DNA of 64,000 nt, from the NCBI GenBank assembly GCA_947172415.1, contig OX359190.1, forward strand, positions 9,858,001-9,922,000, read 5' to 3'. Each line of letters opens with the position of its first letter. Position 1 is the first letter of the stretch. Made by a program: the position numbers and the translations under genes. Shown here piece after piece: positions 27,960 through 40,900 of the stretch. The notes under the pieces were generated by a model. That model was not told the DNA's origin, ran no database searches, and worked only from the letters and a program-made list of their open reading frames with translations. Source of the DNA: Chondrosia reniformis. Taxonomy: Eukaryota; Porifera; Demospongiae; Chondrillida; Chondrillidae.

Positions 27960-29111
27960 CTAATTTCATGGTTAGCAGTAGATACAACATTAGGACTATA
28001 TCCAGCCTGTCCAGTTTAGTTAAATATCGCTATAGTATATTATCAACTGAGCTATTATAGCATAGGGAGGTAGGTCTATTATGTATACATATATACACAC
28101 TGTTGTCATATGTACAGACAAAGGCGGGCTCTCCGTGTGTCCTATGCTAACTAGAACGATGGCCTAAAGTGTCTAATATATATACATTGTTTACATACGT
28201 ATAGACGGACGGGGCTGTCCGTATCCTATGTCAAATACAAGCTTGCTTAAAATAATACGATGTCTTAGGAATTCATACTTTATACTTCAGAATAACAATT
28301 CTTTGAATATTCTCAAGCCAAAAATGTTTTCTGTAAACTTTCTACAACAATGTCATATATAAACGGAAGTGCTTATGTATGCAAAAATGGATACCACATG
28401 CATGTTCACTCTATATACAGTTATTATTATTATTATTATATATGCTCATTGCTAGTAAGATTGAGTATACAAAAGTAATTAATACTCAAAGTCAAAATCA
28501 TTGCTTCAGATCAATCTACACACACATATATATATATACCCTGGCAATTAACCCCCATGGCTCCCTCACCTGCATATCACCCTTGTTTTATACATATATG
28601 TTTTAAATTGTTATTCACATGAATATTTACTCACCTTAATAGTTGCATACAACCACACCCACATACATCACACCAAACACTTTTTATCACATATGATGCA
28701 CCACCTAACTGCCTGGGTGCATTAAGCCATCGCCACTTAAGGCTACCAGGCCGCACTTCCCAGACAGCCACATACAAGCACCGAGTTCAGGTTGGGCTAT
28801 GTACCTGGGTGGACGCCTGGTAGCCTTAAGTGGCGATGGTTTATATGTGTCCAGGTACCCCTTAACCACTTTTGCACTATATTAAGGAGCAATGATTTTA
28901 GACCTCTTAGAGCATGATATGACACATATTTATGTATAAATATCTTTATTATTTATCTTCAATACATACAGAATACAGAGAATACATTCATTTCAACAAT
29001 TATTACAAAATTAACAGTCTATAATTATTGAAAACAGTTCAAACTGCTGCCATGGGATAGCAGGAAGGTCCAACAGAGTTTGGAGTTCTATAAGAGTACC
29101 ACTCTTTGTAA
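27960..29111. other. intergenic AT-rich region with one perfect inverted repeat
   Basis: There is no recognisable gene. It contains short tracts of (ATT)n and (AC/AT)n near 28425 and 28520, and the 24-bp inverted repeat at 28727-28839. From about 28900 it probably forms the 3' UTR of the ZDHHC17-like gene. Confidence 0.45.
28727..28839. repeat. perfect 24-bp inverted repeat flanking ~65 bp (MITE-like)
   Basis: ccatcgccacttaaggctac (plus cagg) at 28727-28750 is exactly the reverse complement of 28816-28839. The total length is 113 bp and the centre is GC-richer than its surroundings. Terminal inverted repeats around a short non-coding core fit a MITE or a hairpin RNA. No clear target-site duplication was found by eye. 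Confidence 0.8.
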
Positions 29112-32100
29112 TCAAGGAAAAAGAGCTTGATATTCCTGAGCCTTGTTGCCATGGATACGTAGGCAGACCTACAAAGTGGACAAAAGTTGATAACATCAAC
29201 TGTATACTACAGTGAGGCATTGTGAATAATTATACACCATAAAGTGGAGGGAAGGGAGACCTGACCCTTTGTGATGGTGTCATGGGTTGTCATGGTAATC
29301 CTCCTTTAGAATATCAGCTTATCTTTCAACAGGTTATATATACACTAAAATTGTATCACTATACTTGACTTACTGTCAATTCACATTTTCTACTATTTAC
29401 ATGCCTATATTCAATGTACAACTGATATCTTCCTATCTCAACACTTCTATTGCATCACCATATCCCTCTATTGCATCACCATATCCCTCTATTGCATCAC
29501 CACATCCCTCTATTGCATCACCATATACCTTTATTACATCACCACATACCTTCTCTTGTTGTAAGACACATTGCCCTGACTATCAAAATAGGTTGTTCTG
29601 AGAGAAGAGACGTTTTCCAATTGAGCATATACATTCTAGAATAGTATAAGATAGAAGAATATTATGATAGAGAATGGTACTGTATTGAAGAAGAGAGGAC
29701 TTTAAGATCTAAAGGCAATAAAGCTCTGATTATCATCATTATTTAACACTGAATTTACTCCACCCATTCATGTCTCCCAAGGAGTGTAATGAGCTAATGG
29801 GCGGAACTGAAGTCAACTTAACAGGAAAATCACTGTACTAGTTACAACTCTAATTTTGTTAAATAACTCTACCTTTCACTGAGTACTAACCATAAAGGCA
29901 TATATTCCAGTTGCTAGGTTACATACAATCAGAAATGAGAGCCATATATTGTCGGGTTGGTTGGCAATCTAGATAGTAGTAAGAGCTACAACTTCAATCA
30001 CAGATTACACTAGAGATACTCGGAGATTGACTAACTTTTAAAATCTCATAAAAGGAGAAACTCGCTGCTATAACTGAAAGATCTAAAAAAGTTGTACAAT
30101 ATAAACAAATAAACAAATAAACAGTTTCCATGACTACCTTGATTCACTCACAGTGCATCCCGGCTGCTACAAAGAAAAAGTTGTCAACTCCGAGGAGGAA
30201 ACAGAAGAAGACAAACCTCTTGTGGTTGCCCTTGCCAACGCACTTCATTATCCACATGCAGTGATGGTCAAACCCTTCGCAACACGCCCCACATAACTTG
30301 CAATGCTTAGTTCTAGGCCTCGTGACAAACTGTCGACATGTACAAACAGATAGAGAGTACACACTACTCAATGACCACACCCCTCCCTCTCACTGACCAC
30401 GCCCATCCCTCTCCATAACCACGCCCCTCCCTCTCCATAACCACGCCCCTCCCTCTCCATAACCACGCCCCCTCTCCATAACTACGTCCTTTCCTCTCAC
30501 TGACCACACCCCTCCCTCTCCATAACTACGCCCCTCCCTCTCCATAACCATGCCCCTCCCTCTCCATAACCAAGCCCCTCCCTCTCCATAACCACGCCCC
30601 TACCTCTCCATAACTACGCCCCTCCCTCTCCATAACTACGCCCCTCCCTCTCCATAACTACGCCCCTCCCTCTCCATAACTACGCCCCTCCCTCTCCATA
30701 ACTACGCCCCTCCCTCTCCATAACCACGCCCCTACCTCTCCATAACCAAGCCCCTCCCTCTCCATAACTACACCCCTCCCTCTCCATAACTACGCCCCTC
30801 CCTCTCCATAACCATGCCCCTCCCTCTCCATAACCAAGCCCCTCCCTCTCCATAACCACGCCCCTACCTCTCCATAACTACGCCCCTCCCTCTCCATAAC
30901 CACGCCCCTCCCTCTCACTGACCACGCCCCTCCCTCTCGCTGACCACACCCCTCCCTCTCCATAACCACACCTCCTTCTACTCACCTCACATGTCATGCA
31001 ATAGTCTCCATCTACAGAGTTACTGGCAATGTCAACAATGGTCTGCATTCAGAGAATATCAGACAACACAACTGATCGGTAAAGCTGCTCACATTGACAG
31101 AAATACTCACCATTGGGGAACCATCCAAATTGGTTCGTCCCACTTTATCAACTCCTGGATCCTGCCACAATAGAACACTACACATACACAAGAGAGAAGA
31201 CATCTTGAAGAACCTCTCAGTTAGTGAGGCACGTCCACTCACCCAAAGTGATAGAACAGGTAGAAGGTGAAGGGGAACACGATGTACAACCAATAACACA
31301 TTGAACTCCACTGCACTGGAATTAGGTTAAGGGAAATTCCCCCTAATTGAATTTTTATTAAAAGCCCATGGGCACTTATAAAAGGATACAGGGGAAGTAG
31401 ACAAGGGCACACACAAAACTGTGAGCATATCCACCGAATTGAGCACCAAGAAGGGCTGGGTTTGGCCAATCAAATCTTCTGTTGGTCAGTCGATGACCAA
31501 ATAACATTCTACAAAGCACAAGTGAACAGCAATCATAGTGAGACACAAACAAATGTGGTTGATATCTTAGAAAACTAGTAAATAAATGTTTTTAATTAAA
31601 ATATGGTGCTTTGGATTACATCATATACAGTAGGTGTTGTGCAATACGTATAGGATGTGATTCAATACATCTAGGGTGTGATGCAAGACTGTTCATACCT
31701 AAAGAACCAGTTAGCCATGACCAGAACAGCAAGGATGATTCCGTAGGGAAAAGAGAAGTAGTTATAAAGGAAGGGAGTAAGTCCAAGTGCTGCTATGGGA
31801 AGGAGGAGATAGAGCAGCCAGCAGAACCAGGCGTAGTAGTACTGCATGGAGGCACTGGACAGCCAGAGAATCCTCTGAGCAAGACCAATCAGACTACATC
31901 AAAAGGAACAGACAGCAGCTCAGTGAGTCTCCTTCAATGGGGTACCTCACACACATAAGAATGGTAACCAGAATAATGATATTCATGAGTTGACAAAAAT
32001 GAATATCTATAGAGCATATGGCATATGATATTGATGAAATGGAAATGGAAACCAAGTAGGAAATTAAATCTGAAATGGAACTCTTCATCTACTTTGATTT

Positions 32101-33818
32101 CTTGCTTTCCATTCCAATATCAATTGGACCCTGTCCTTTCTTGTTCTTGTCCAAACACAGATCCTCTTCCACACACTTCATCAGACAAATGGCAGCGTTC
32201 TCCTGACCATGACTACATCAAGTACACACACATTTGTCAACTAAAGGAGGCATTACTAATATACCATTAGCAGATTGCGTCATACAGAGCTAAAGTTGGG
32301 CAACCACCACAGCTTGGGGCTAAACCATTTACAATGTCCATATCTTTACCTAATGGCTAAGTGCATGGCTGTGTTCCCATTCCGATCTCCAGCATGGATC
32401 TCGGAACGTCCTTTTCTGGTGAGATACTGTACAGTTTGGCAATGCCCTCCCATTACAGCATAATGCAACAGAGTGTGGTAACTGTAGATAGAAAGTGCAG
32501 TAAACAGAATCAATAATTTTTAAAAAGTTGATAATTTTATGACTTCCTAAGGCAACAGTAGTCAACCATTTGTAAATTCTGAAAAGAAAAGCCACAAAAT
32601 TATCTCTTTTTAAAAGATTGTTGACTAACTAAAAGTCCCATATTTACACCAATCTCTTTTGCCAAGTACAAGAAGAGATGAATCATTTCGAAATATTGTA
32701 TAAACTATTGTTATTGGTCACCTCAAGTGCAGACAACAGTAAGAGATATTTGGAATATCAACACTCGGAATATCAAAATTAGAGCATCTGTTAGGACATT
32801 CAACATTCAGCAAGATGAAAATAATACATTTCCAGTTTTTATTCTTATTCCACTTCCTGTTGCACTCACTCGTTGTCCTTAACTCTGGTATTGATACTGT
32901 TACAGGCCACCTCAAGGTAATGCAACACGTGAGATGCTCCATTCTCGGCACAGAAGTGCAGACATGTCTTTCCATCCGAAAACCTGCTATTTATATCAGC
33001 ACCATTCTTCACCAGAAGATGTACAATGGAGAGACTACCAGCCTATATTATATGGAAGGAGGGCACAGGATTAATATAAATTGCACTTAAGTAGATGTAC
33101 TATAAATGGAATACAAACCTATATATATTATATGGAAGGAGGGCACAGGATTAATATAAATAATCCCCATGGATACGTATTACACCAGCTTACAGCACAA
33201 GCCATCATGAGGGGTGTATACCCATCTTGCGATTGCACATTCAGATCGGCATTGTACTTAAGCAGTATTTCTACTCCGTCAGTCAATCCTCTCTTCACAG
33301 CAACATGAAGAGGAGCAACGTCTCTCTCTTCAATCAGCCCATCAATCACCTACAAGTTTAAATGGAGTTCAAACACTTTATATAATGTAAGAAAATACAG
33401 TTCACTTTTCAGCCTCTCAATTCACTTGATAAATACGTTATTATAAGGGTCTTTTATTAAATGTAAGAAAAAAAGACAATTCTCTTTCACTTAATACTTT
33501 TCTATAACATCATATGTCAGGAGAAGATGCAAAATCCTATCCTATCACGTTTTCCCCTTGCGTGATCACAATCGTACTGCAGCTCGTACGTGTTTACAGT
33601 TATTCTCTTTTCCAAATACTAAAAACATCTTGTTCCACTCCATCGCTTTTCATAATCAATACAGTACTTACCATATGAAAGTCTTTTCTATTCGCCTGCC
33701 AACAATTTTGCAGGTACTCGTCCAAATATCCTGCGTTAAAGTGAGCCGAATTCAAAACTTCGTGAATGTGCGCATTTGCTTCTTTAGCGGTAACTGTGGA
33801 ATCCCCTTCGAGCGCCAT
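29112..33818 (-). CDS. ZDHHC17: ankyrin-repeat DHHC palmitoyltransferase, ZDHHC17/13 (HIP14)-like, about 532 aa
   Basis: Fourteen exons, 5' to 3': 33672-33818, 33194-33349, 32870-33042, 32350-32481, 32093-32212, 31699-31893, 31390-31508, 31243-31315, 31111-31177, 30986-31042, 30152-30329, 30036-30082, 29891-29968 and 29112-29168. All phases match. Exons 2-5 encode ankyrin repeats (APLHVAVKRG, DGYTPLMMACA, KTCLHFCAENG, NTAMHLAIR). Several membrane segments follow, then DPGVDKVG and the Cys-rich domain C-x2-C...HC-x2-C with DHHC. That domain reads DHHCMWIMKCVGKGNHKRF, where most enzymes have DHHCPW..NCVG. It S-acylates proteins in the Golgi or vesicles using the DHHC Cys. The last exon (19 codons) is the weakest part. 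Human ZDHHC17 is 632 aa, so a longer C-terminus may be missed. Confidence 0.85.
29448..29556. repeat. 21-bp tandem repeat in last intron of ZDHHC17-like gene
   Basis: Five copies of a 21-bp unit (attgcatcaccatatccctc) lie between exons 29112-29168 and 29891-29968. The short open frames over it are not genes. Confidence 0.85.
30380..30970. repeat. 22-bp minisatellite, about 26 copies
   Basis: The unit taactacgcccctccctctcc (22 bp, with a final a; variants taaccacg, taaccaag and cactgaccacg) fills nearly the whole intron between exons 30152-30329 and 30986-31042 of the ZDHHC17-like gene. Variant blocks recur in the same order, showing multi-unit duplication. Confidence 0.93.
33047..33164. repeat. 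direct duplication in ZDHHC17-like intron 2
   Basis: A ~33-bp segment (tatatggaaggagggcacag plus gattaatataaat) occurs twice, at about 33049 and 33129. Confidence 0.75.
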
Positions 33819-33954
33819 ATTTAACCTTGAACGAGACTTTCCCTTTTGCAGCATAGACTAATGACATCATTTTCGGGAAATACCCTTCCTTGGGCGGATC
33901 CAATGTTATATATACGCCCCTTCTTTCAGAAAAGGAGGCCAGTTTTTGGGCAAA
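33819..33954. promoter_or_regulatory. 136-bp divergent spacer between ZDHHC17-like and CCP receptor 1
   Basis: The two start codons (33818 - and 33955 +) point away from each other. A TATA-like tatatatacg lies near 33908, about 47 bp before the receptor ATG. A shared promoter is plausible from spacing only. Confidence 0.5.
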
Positions 33955-36900
33955 ATGATATTTAGTGCTCTAGTTACTGTCGTTCTGCTAATTAGTAAGT
34001 CTCACTAATTCCCATCACTTGATATCAAACGAAATTGCTAATGTAGTAAAAGTCTCTAAATTATGTTGTATTCCCGTTTATAGACGTTATCTTGGCACAG
34101 AGTCCTCCTCGCTTCTCCCAAGATATCTACTTGGATACCTTCGCTGACGTCATAATTGACGGTTCTTACCTCTTAACAGTTAGCTGTACGGATCCTGATG
34201 GCGACCAAGTTAGTGTAACTGATCTCTTCATTGCACCACCCGATTTTCAAGTCGGCGTCAGAGAGAGGACGGATGGCAGTGGCTCGGCAATAAGAGGAGA
34301 ATTTGATATTACATCACAGTCTGACTATAGCGCCATCGACGATGGCTTCGAGAACGTCATTTCCATTACCTTGGAATGCAGTGACGGCACGGATGCTCCA
34401 ACGCTTGCTCTAGTCCGGTTGTCTCCCGTGCCAACGAGCGGTAGTCCTCCGATATTTGGACCCTATGAAGATTCCATTTATCTGTCATACACAGAACCGT
34501 CCGATACCCTTTTGACAACTTTTACTGTTATTATTGACAGAATATCTCCGGGACCACTCACCATTACGATCCAGGAGAATTTAGTAAGCGCCGCTCGGCT
34601 TCCATTTAATCTGACTTGTCTAACAAGCGATTGCTTCGACGAAGGTTCAGTGACAGACGGAACAGCTATTCTAACTATAAGTCAGTCGCTCCTGAGCAGT
34701 AGAGAAAGATACGAATTGCCCATTACTGCTAGTGACGGGCTATACTATACGACAATTCTTGTGACAATATACATCAACTTTCCGCCGACCTTTAACGTGT
34801 TACTCACCCTTGATTGTCTTAGAACAGGTGTGGGTGACTTTATTGAGAGTACACCGCAATGTGTAGATGGTAACTCTGCATTTGTCAGCTCCAATGGAGT
34901 TTTGCAACTTGAGTACCTGGATACAGGAACAGCAAGAGAATTCTTCAATTTAACAAGCACTGGTTACCTGATTGTTACAAAAGATTTAAAAGAGCTCAAC
35001 ACCTCAGAGGAGGAATACATTGAGTTGAGATGCTCTGATAATGGAACTCCGACACCATATTCAACTATTATTAAATTGAGTTTTGAGTGTGGAGGTACGT
35101 ATATCAATATTATGTACTTATATACTGTGGTTCCACTCTACAGTATATATCTTCGTATAGTCTGTACTATTTACAGTATACCCTCTAAGGAGTTTAAAAC
35201 ACTCCCTGAATAACTGCCATCCTCGCTTTTGCCAACTAAGCTGGAAAAGCAATGAAACTTAAATTCCTAACTCATAGGAAAATCGTGCATGTCTTACCTC
35301 TTCTTGGTGTTGAGAATGGTTACTTGTGGTTTAATTATGACTTTGATTATTCATGTATGTACCACCTCTAATGCTGCACAGGTGCAGAATGTGGTGACCC
35401 AGGTACTGTAGCAAATGGCAAGATCTTCATACCTGAAGGGACATTCTATCCCTCAGGAATAGTATACTCCTGCGATGAAGGGTTCTTTGTGAATGGATCC
35501 GCAGTGAGAACTTGTCAGCTCAACAGCTCTTGGAGCGGGGTGGCACCAACCTGTGATGGTATGCATGTGCATACAAGCAATTTGAATTATCATATAAGCC
35601 TCATTCCTTTTGCTGTAAAGTACCCATGAATTATTTGATTAATAAAGGACACATACAGTAAAATCTTGTTATTTGGAACCCATATTGGACAAGCATAAAG
35701 GATCTTATTAGCAATGTATAACCTACTAGTTATGTGAAGAATACAGTGGAGAAATTTAAGAAATTCAATGTTTTGATAATGATTTGAATTAATGACTTTC
35801 CACTGCAAATAGGTATTTTTTAATCTTTCTATTTTAAAGTGGTTCACTGTGAAGAGTTGCAGGATATCCCAAATGGCATGGTAATCTTCACCAGTACCCA
35901 GTATCAGTCCGTTGCAGCGTACTCCTGTTTCCATGGTTACAGTCTGCAGGGAGGGAAGGACAGGACATGTCTCTCCACCGGATCTTGGAGCTCAGTGGAA
36001 CCTACCTGTCAATGTAAGTCAGGCAGTGGATGTGAAGGGCCATATATATATATATTATACCTGTGTTGGACCAATCTATGTGTCTGCATATGATATGTGC
36101 TATCAATAGTTTGGATCATAGTGGAGTTATCTTTACTTTATTCAGTGATTGACTGTGGGAATCCTCCTGAAGGTGAGAACCTCCAAGTGATTGCTTCTGG
36201 AGGCACTGGGCTCAATGATGAGGCCACCTATCTGTGCAACACTGGTTATGAGACGTCAGATGGGCTGACAACTGTCAAGAGGATGTGTATGGAAAATGGG
36301 AAGTGGAGCGGACAAGACTTCAGCTGTCAGCGTAAGTCTTCCTGATTTATACAGGTGGCTCTTTCAAACATGTTATAAAATTCTACTGATAAAACTGTCT
36401 AAACAGTGTAGTTCAATATAGCATTTTGATGAATGACATTTTTCCTTTTCCATTAAAGGTGTGGACTGTGGTATTCCATCGGATATCCTGTACGGCAGTG
36501 TGCAGGTCAGTGGTACTGATTACCTCTCTACTGGGCAATACAGATGCTCTCCTGGCTATACTCTGGTGGGAAATGTACATATTACTTGCGAAGCTAACAG
36601 GAGATGGAGTGGAAGTCGGCCATCTTGTCAGTGTGAGTTGTTAATCACATTAGATTAGAAAATGAATAAAAATGTCCAAAATTGAACCTAAATTAATTAG
36701 TCTTATGACTTCATGTATATAGGAAAGGAAGGATTGGATATCAGACATATTTTCTTCCTTCAGATTTTTGAACTTTTGAAGCCTAAATTAACTTACTCCT
36801 TTGTTGATGTGATTGTTCAGACTGTATATAAGTCAATCTTTCATATGTAAATACCTATATAGTTGTGGAGTGCAGTAATGATCCAGATAGTATTCTGAAT

Positions 36901-37466
36901 GGAGAAGTTGTGATGCCAGATGGAAGGACCTTCCAAAGTGTGGCATACTACAGGTGTAATGAGGGCTACCAGTTAGATGATCTAGCAAATGCTGTCTTAG
37001 TTTGCTCAGAAGATGGGGAATGGGAAGGGAAAGTCCCACAATGTGAAGGTAATTCTAGCTCTTGCCATAAGTCCTCTAGTTCTACCTAATGGCTTTCTAA
37101 TACAGGCTACCTATAAGGCTACCTATGAGTGGTTGAATAATGATTGTAGTCAATAATGTAGACATAAATGACATTGAATTTATGTTATTTGCTCAAGGGA
37201 GTATAAATCAAATTTCTATCAAAAGTTCATATTTAACCTTAACTGTCTGTTATTTAGATATATTTATACTGTTTGCAATCTTGTATATTAATATTTCACT
37301 GTAATTCTTTCTAGTTATCCCAGAGATGGCCACTCCGTCCAATCAACAGGTTGAAGATGTCCCAGTTGGTACAATTGTTGGGTCTGTTATCGGAGGTCTT
37401 GTCCTTGGGATAGTAATTGGGTGCATAGTAGGAGCTGTCATAGGGATTATATTGAGGTCTCGATGA
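33955..37466 (+). CDS. CCP receptor 1: signal peptide, cadherin-like region, 5 CCP domains, TM, 699 aa
   Basis: Eight exons: 33955-33994, 34084-35094, 35382-35558, 35840-36013, 36146-36331, 36459-36632, 36863-37048 and 37315-37466. Total 700 codons. Residues 1-19 form a signal peptide (FSALVTVVLLINVILA). Residues 20-350, mostly one long exon, resemble two or three degenerate cadherin repeats (CTDPDGDQV, ELPITASDGLYYTTILVTIY, LRCSDNGTP). Five CCP/sushi domains follow at about 351-649, one per exon. Each has the four-Cys pattern ending W-S...C and is bounded by phase-1 introns. The last exon encodes a linker, a Gly-rich membrane helix (GSVIGGLVLGIVIGCIVGAV) and a tiny tail RSR. The protein is type I and cell-surface. 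CCP domains usually bind other proteins. The ligand is unknown. Similar domain order to the gene at 43245-48974. Confidence 0.88.
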
Positions 37467-37906
37467 ATATTTGCCATGACAACTTTATAGTTTAGGTATC
37501 CATGGAAACCGTTTTTATGACACATTCACTTCTGCGAATGTTTAATATTAGTATATACACACTATTTCAGTACATATAATATTGTGTGATAAGAATTACT
37601 AAAAGCTAAAAATGTATTTATTGTTGATTTTTAAGGTGATAACCTGTAATGCTCTGAATAGGGTGGCCATGTTTTTTGTCATCCCTACTTAGAGAATACT
37701 ACCACACTCTAGATCTGTGATAATTATTTTAGATTTTAGCCATTCCAAATTCAAATTTTTATTTTATCTTTGATATAAAAAAATAATTGGGTGAATTATA
37801 AACAAAATTAAAACTAAAAATTTCATGTGTTCAACATTTTTAATCCAAGGTTTTGATTAAGTGATAAAACAATAGACATGTATATAAGAAAATGAATACA
37901 AATCTG
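37467..37906. other. convergent intergenic region
   Basis: These 440 bp lie between the 3' ends of CCP receptor 1 (+) and the repeat-rich gene (-). They are AT-rich, with UTR-like sequence on both sides. No other gene is seen. Confidence 0.45.
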
Positions 37907-40900
37907 TTAAGAACTTGAAACAGCTGCATGCTCTAGAATGAAACTAGCAAGTTGAGAGCATACTTCCATACTTGGTGATGGGATGTTCCTGTAATTAGAT
38001 GTAAGACTTGATAGGAGTGTCCATAACAAAATGATGTACAGTCCTACCATATTAAGCTTCATACACCATCTCGCCAGTTTAAAGAGAATTGTTAACACAC
38101 TCTCCAAGCAATCACACTTCTGACCAATTGACACTTTAAATTGTTTCTCAATTAGAGCACATACATTGTGCAATGCACCACTCATTGCATGGCAGATTGA
38201 TTGGGTGTCATTGGGTAAGGTAAAATGGGAATTGTAGTGCTTGGCTAAAGACTGCAGTGATTGGAGACAAGTTTCTTCAAACTCTTCTGCAGATACCCTT
38301 GGCAACTGCGGGGAAATAGAGTATGTGGTGTTGCTAGGCAATAACATTCTTTCTACTGAGACAACAAATTGAGGGAGAGAGTCTCTACTTTGGACACTGT
38401 TAAAAGATGGAGTTTTTTGTAGGCAAGAAAGTTGCCGAGGTAACTTGACAACCATGGGATCTAATGTTTCCTTTCTGAAGAAGTAAATTAGCTTCTCTAT
38501 TGGTATACTTTCTCCCTTCTCAATGATAACCTTAGCTTTTCTCTTCTTGGGTAGTATAGTAAGCCGCCTATCAGCTCCTCCGTCCTTCTCTATTGGTATA
38601 CTTTCTCCTTTCTCAATGATAACCTTAGCTTTTCTCTTCTTGGGTAGCGTAGTAAGCCACCTATTAGCTCCTCTGTCCTTCTCTATTGGCAAAGAGGCTT
38701 CACACAGGCCATCAGCTGGAGCGGGTTGTTTTTCAGGTAATTTCTTTCTCCAAAGTTGACAGTTAATTTTAGAGTTGGAATTTTCAGCAATGTTGTCACA
38801 TGTGTAACTTTCTCCTCCGAAGAGCTTCTTGAGACACTTCTCTGCTTCCAATGGTTTTACTAGCTGATCCATACTACAACCGTTATGCGCAGGTACATCG
38901 AGTGAGGGCTTCAGGTCCATCAGCCCAATGATGAGAAACATGACATCCGAGGAATTCTCACTAGTCTGGCCAACGAGCCTTTTACAATCATGTGTTCTTG
39001 TTGGGAACAATGCACTCATCTTGGACCAGTAATTCTTAATGTGCGAGAATGTCCCGAGTTTTGAAGAGGTAGCAGCTTTACACGGAATGGAGTGTGAAAC
39101 AGGAGATTTGAAAGTTGTGGAAGTAAGTGTAGTCAAACTGGAAGATGGGTGGATCCCTGTACTCGAAGATGGATGGATCCCTGTACTTGAAGATGGGTGA
39201 ATCCCTGTATTAGAAGATGAGTAAATCCCTGTACTCGAAGATGGGTGGATCACTGTACTTGAAGATGGATGAATTCCTGTACTTGAAGATGGATGAATTC
39301 CTGTACTTGAAGATGGATGAATCCCTGTACTTGAAGATGGATGAATTCCTGTACTTGAAGATGGATGAATCCCTGTACTTGAAGATGGATGAATTCCTGT
39401 ACTTGAAGACGGATGAATTCCTGTACTTGAAGATGAGTAGATCCCTGTATTAGATGTGTAAAATCCTGTACTGGAAGATGGGTAAATTCCTGTATTAGAA
39501 GAAGGGCGAGTCCCTGTACTTGAAGATGAGTAGATCCCTGTATTAGAAGATGGGTGAATTCCTGTACTGGAAAATGGGTGAATTCCTGTACTGGAAAATG
39601 GGTGGATCCCTGTGCTAGAAGATGGGTGGATCCCTGTGCTAGAAGATGGGTGGATCCCTGTGCTAGAAGATGGGTGGATCCCTGTGCTAGAAGAGGGGTG
39701 GATCCCTGGGCTAGAAGATGGGTGGATCCCTGTGCTAGAAGATGGGTGGATCCCTGTGCTAGAAGATGGGTGGATCCCTGTGCTAGAAGATGGGTGGATC
39801 CCTGTGCTAGAAGATGGGCGAATCCTTGAGTTGGCAAATGCCTGCAAGTAAGGTGTTGCTATAAAAGCCTCAGAGGAAGCCATATGACTGGTCTGGTATG
39901 GAGTTGCCGCACTACCAGTGGTGTACCCTGAGCTAGTTGTAATATAGGAGTTACCAGCTGCTGGCCTCATTGCAGAGAGTACAGGCGGTTGTGCTTGATG
40001 AACAAAAGACTTTCTGTATTGCACAATACATTCTGGTCTCAGTATAGGAACAGTAGGATTTCTGGGAGAGTGTTGCATCATACACCTGTCAACCATATTT
40101 GGAAGTTGGTCATATCTGTCTTGTATAACAGGGGCTGCCTTCTTCCTGGCTCTTCTTTTGGGCTTTAGAACAGTTGTATGTCTTCTCTTTTGACCTCTAG
40201 TTTGTCTACTCTGTAATCCTTTCATCAAAACCAGGTTGCAGTTTCCATTTCCACATGTAGTTGTTAAAGTTGGAGTTGAAATGGAATCCACTCTGCCAAC
40301 AACAGGGTTATCGTTGTTCCTTACAAATGGGACTGAAGATGCAGTTTTATAGTAAATTCTTTGAAGAATGTCAACTTCAGATAAGGGTCTACAGTCTCTG
40401 TATGCCTGAGCTGCTCTGTTGTGGACAGAAGAGTACTTCACAGCCGGGCTTACCCACCTTGGCTTGCTGTATCTCAGCAGAAGCAGGTGAGGAATCTGAA
40501 ACGAAACTCCATCACTGCATGTCCTACGATTTTCAGATGTTGTTGGATGTGCAGAGCTTCCCTTTGGAGGAGTGTTTGATGGCTGCTCAATGGTTGCCAT
40601 GGCAACAGCACCTAGCTTACTTTTTTCAAATGGAACACACGAAATAAGTGGACTACGCTGAGTACTTCCATTTTCTGGAGAAGGAAACATTTTTATCAGA
40701 GGAGGAGGCAATGGCAGCAATTTTCTATCTCCTCTCTGGTGTTCCAACTTCACAGCATTAGAGTAACCAAAAGGCTGGTGTAGCACAGGCGGGTCAGGGT
40801 GGGGTAGCACAGGCGGGTCAGGGTGGGGTAGCACAGGCGGGTCAGGGTGGGGTAGCACAGGCGGGTCAGGGTGGGGTAGCACAGGCGGGTCAGGGTGGGG

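Noticed and set aside
31128-31160. Acceptor directly before GATCCAGG in the ZDHHC17-like gene
   Set aside because: Its phase does not match the previous exon. Using GTGTAG 20 bases earlier gives an in-frame VLLWQDPGVDKVG.
39217-39851. Plus-strand and alternative-frame ORFs across the SSSTGIHP repeat
   Set aside because: They are shadows of the 24-bp coding repeat. The minus-strand frame is continuous with a 3.2-kb exon and two upstream exons in phase.
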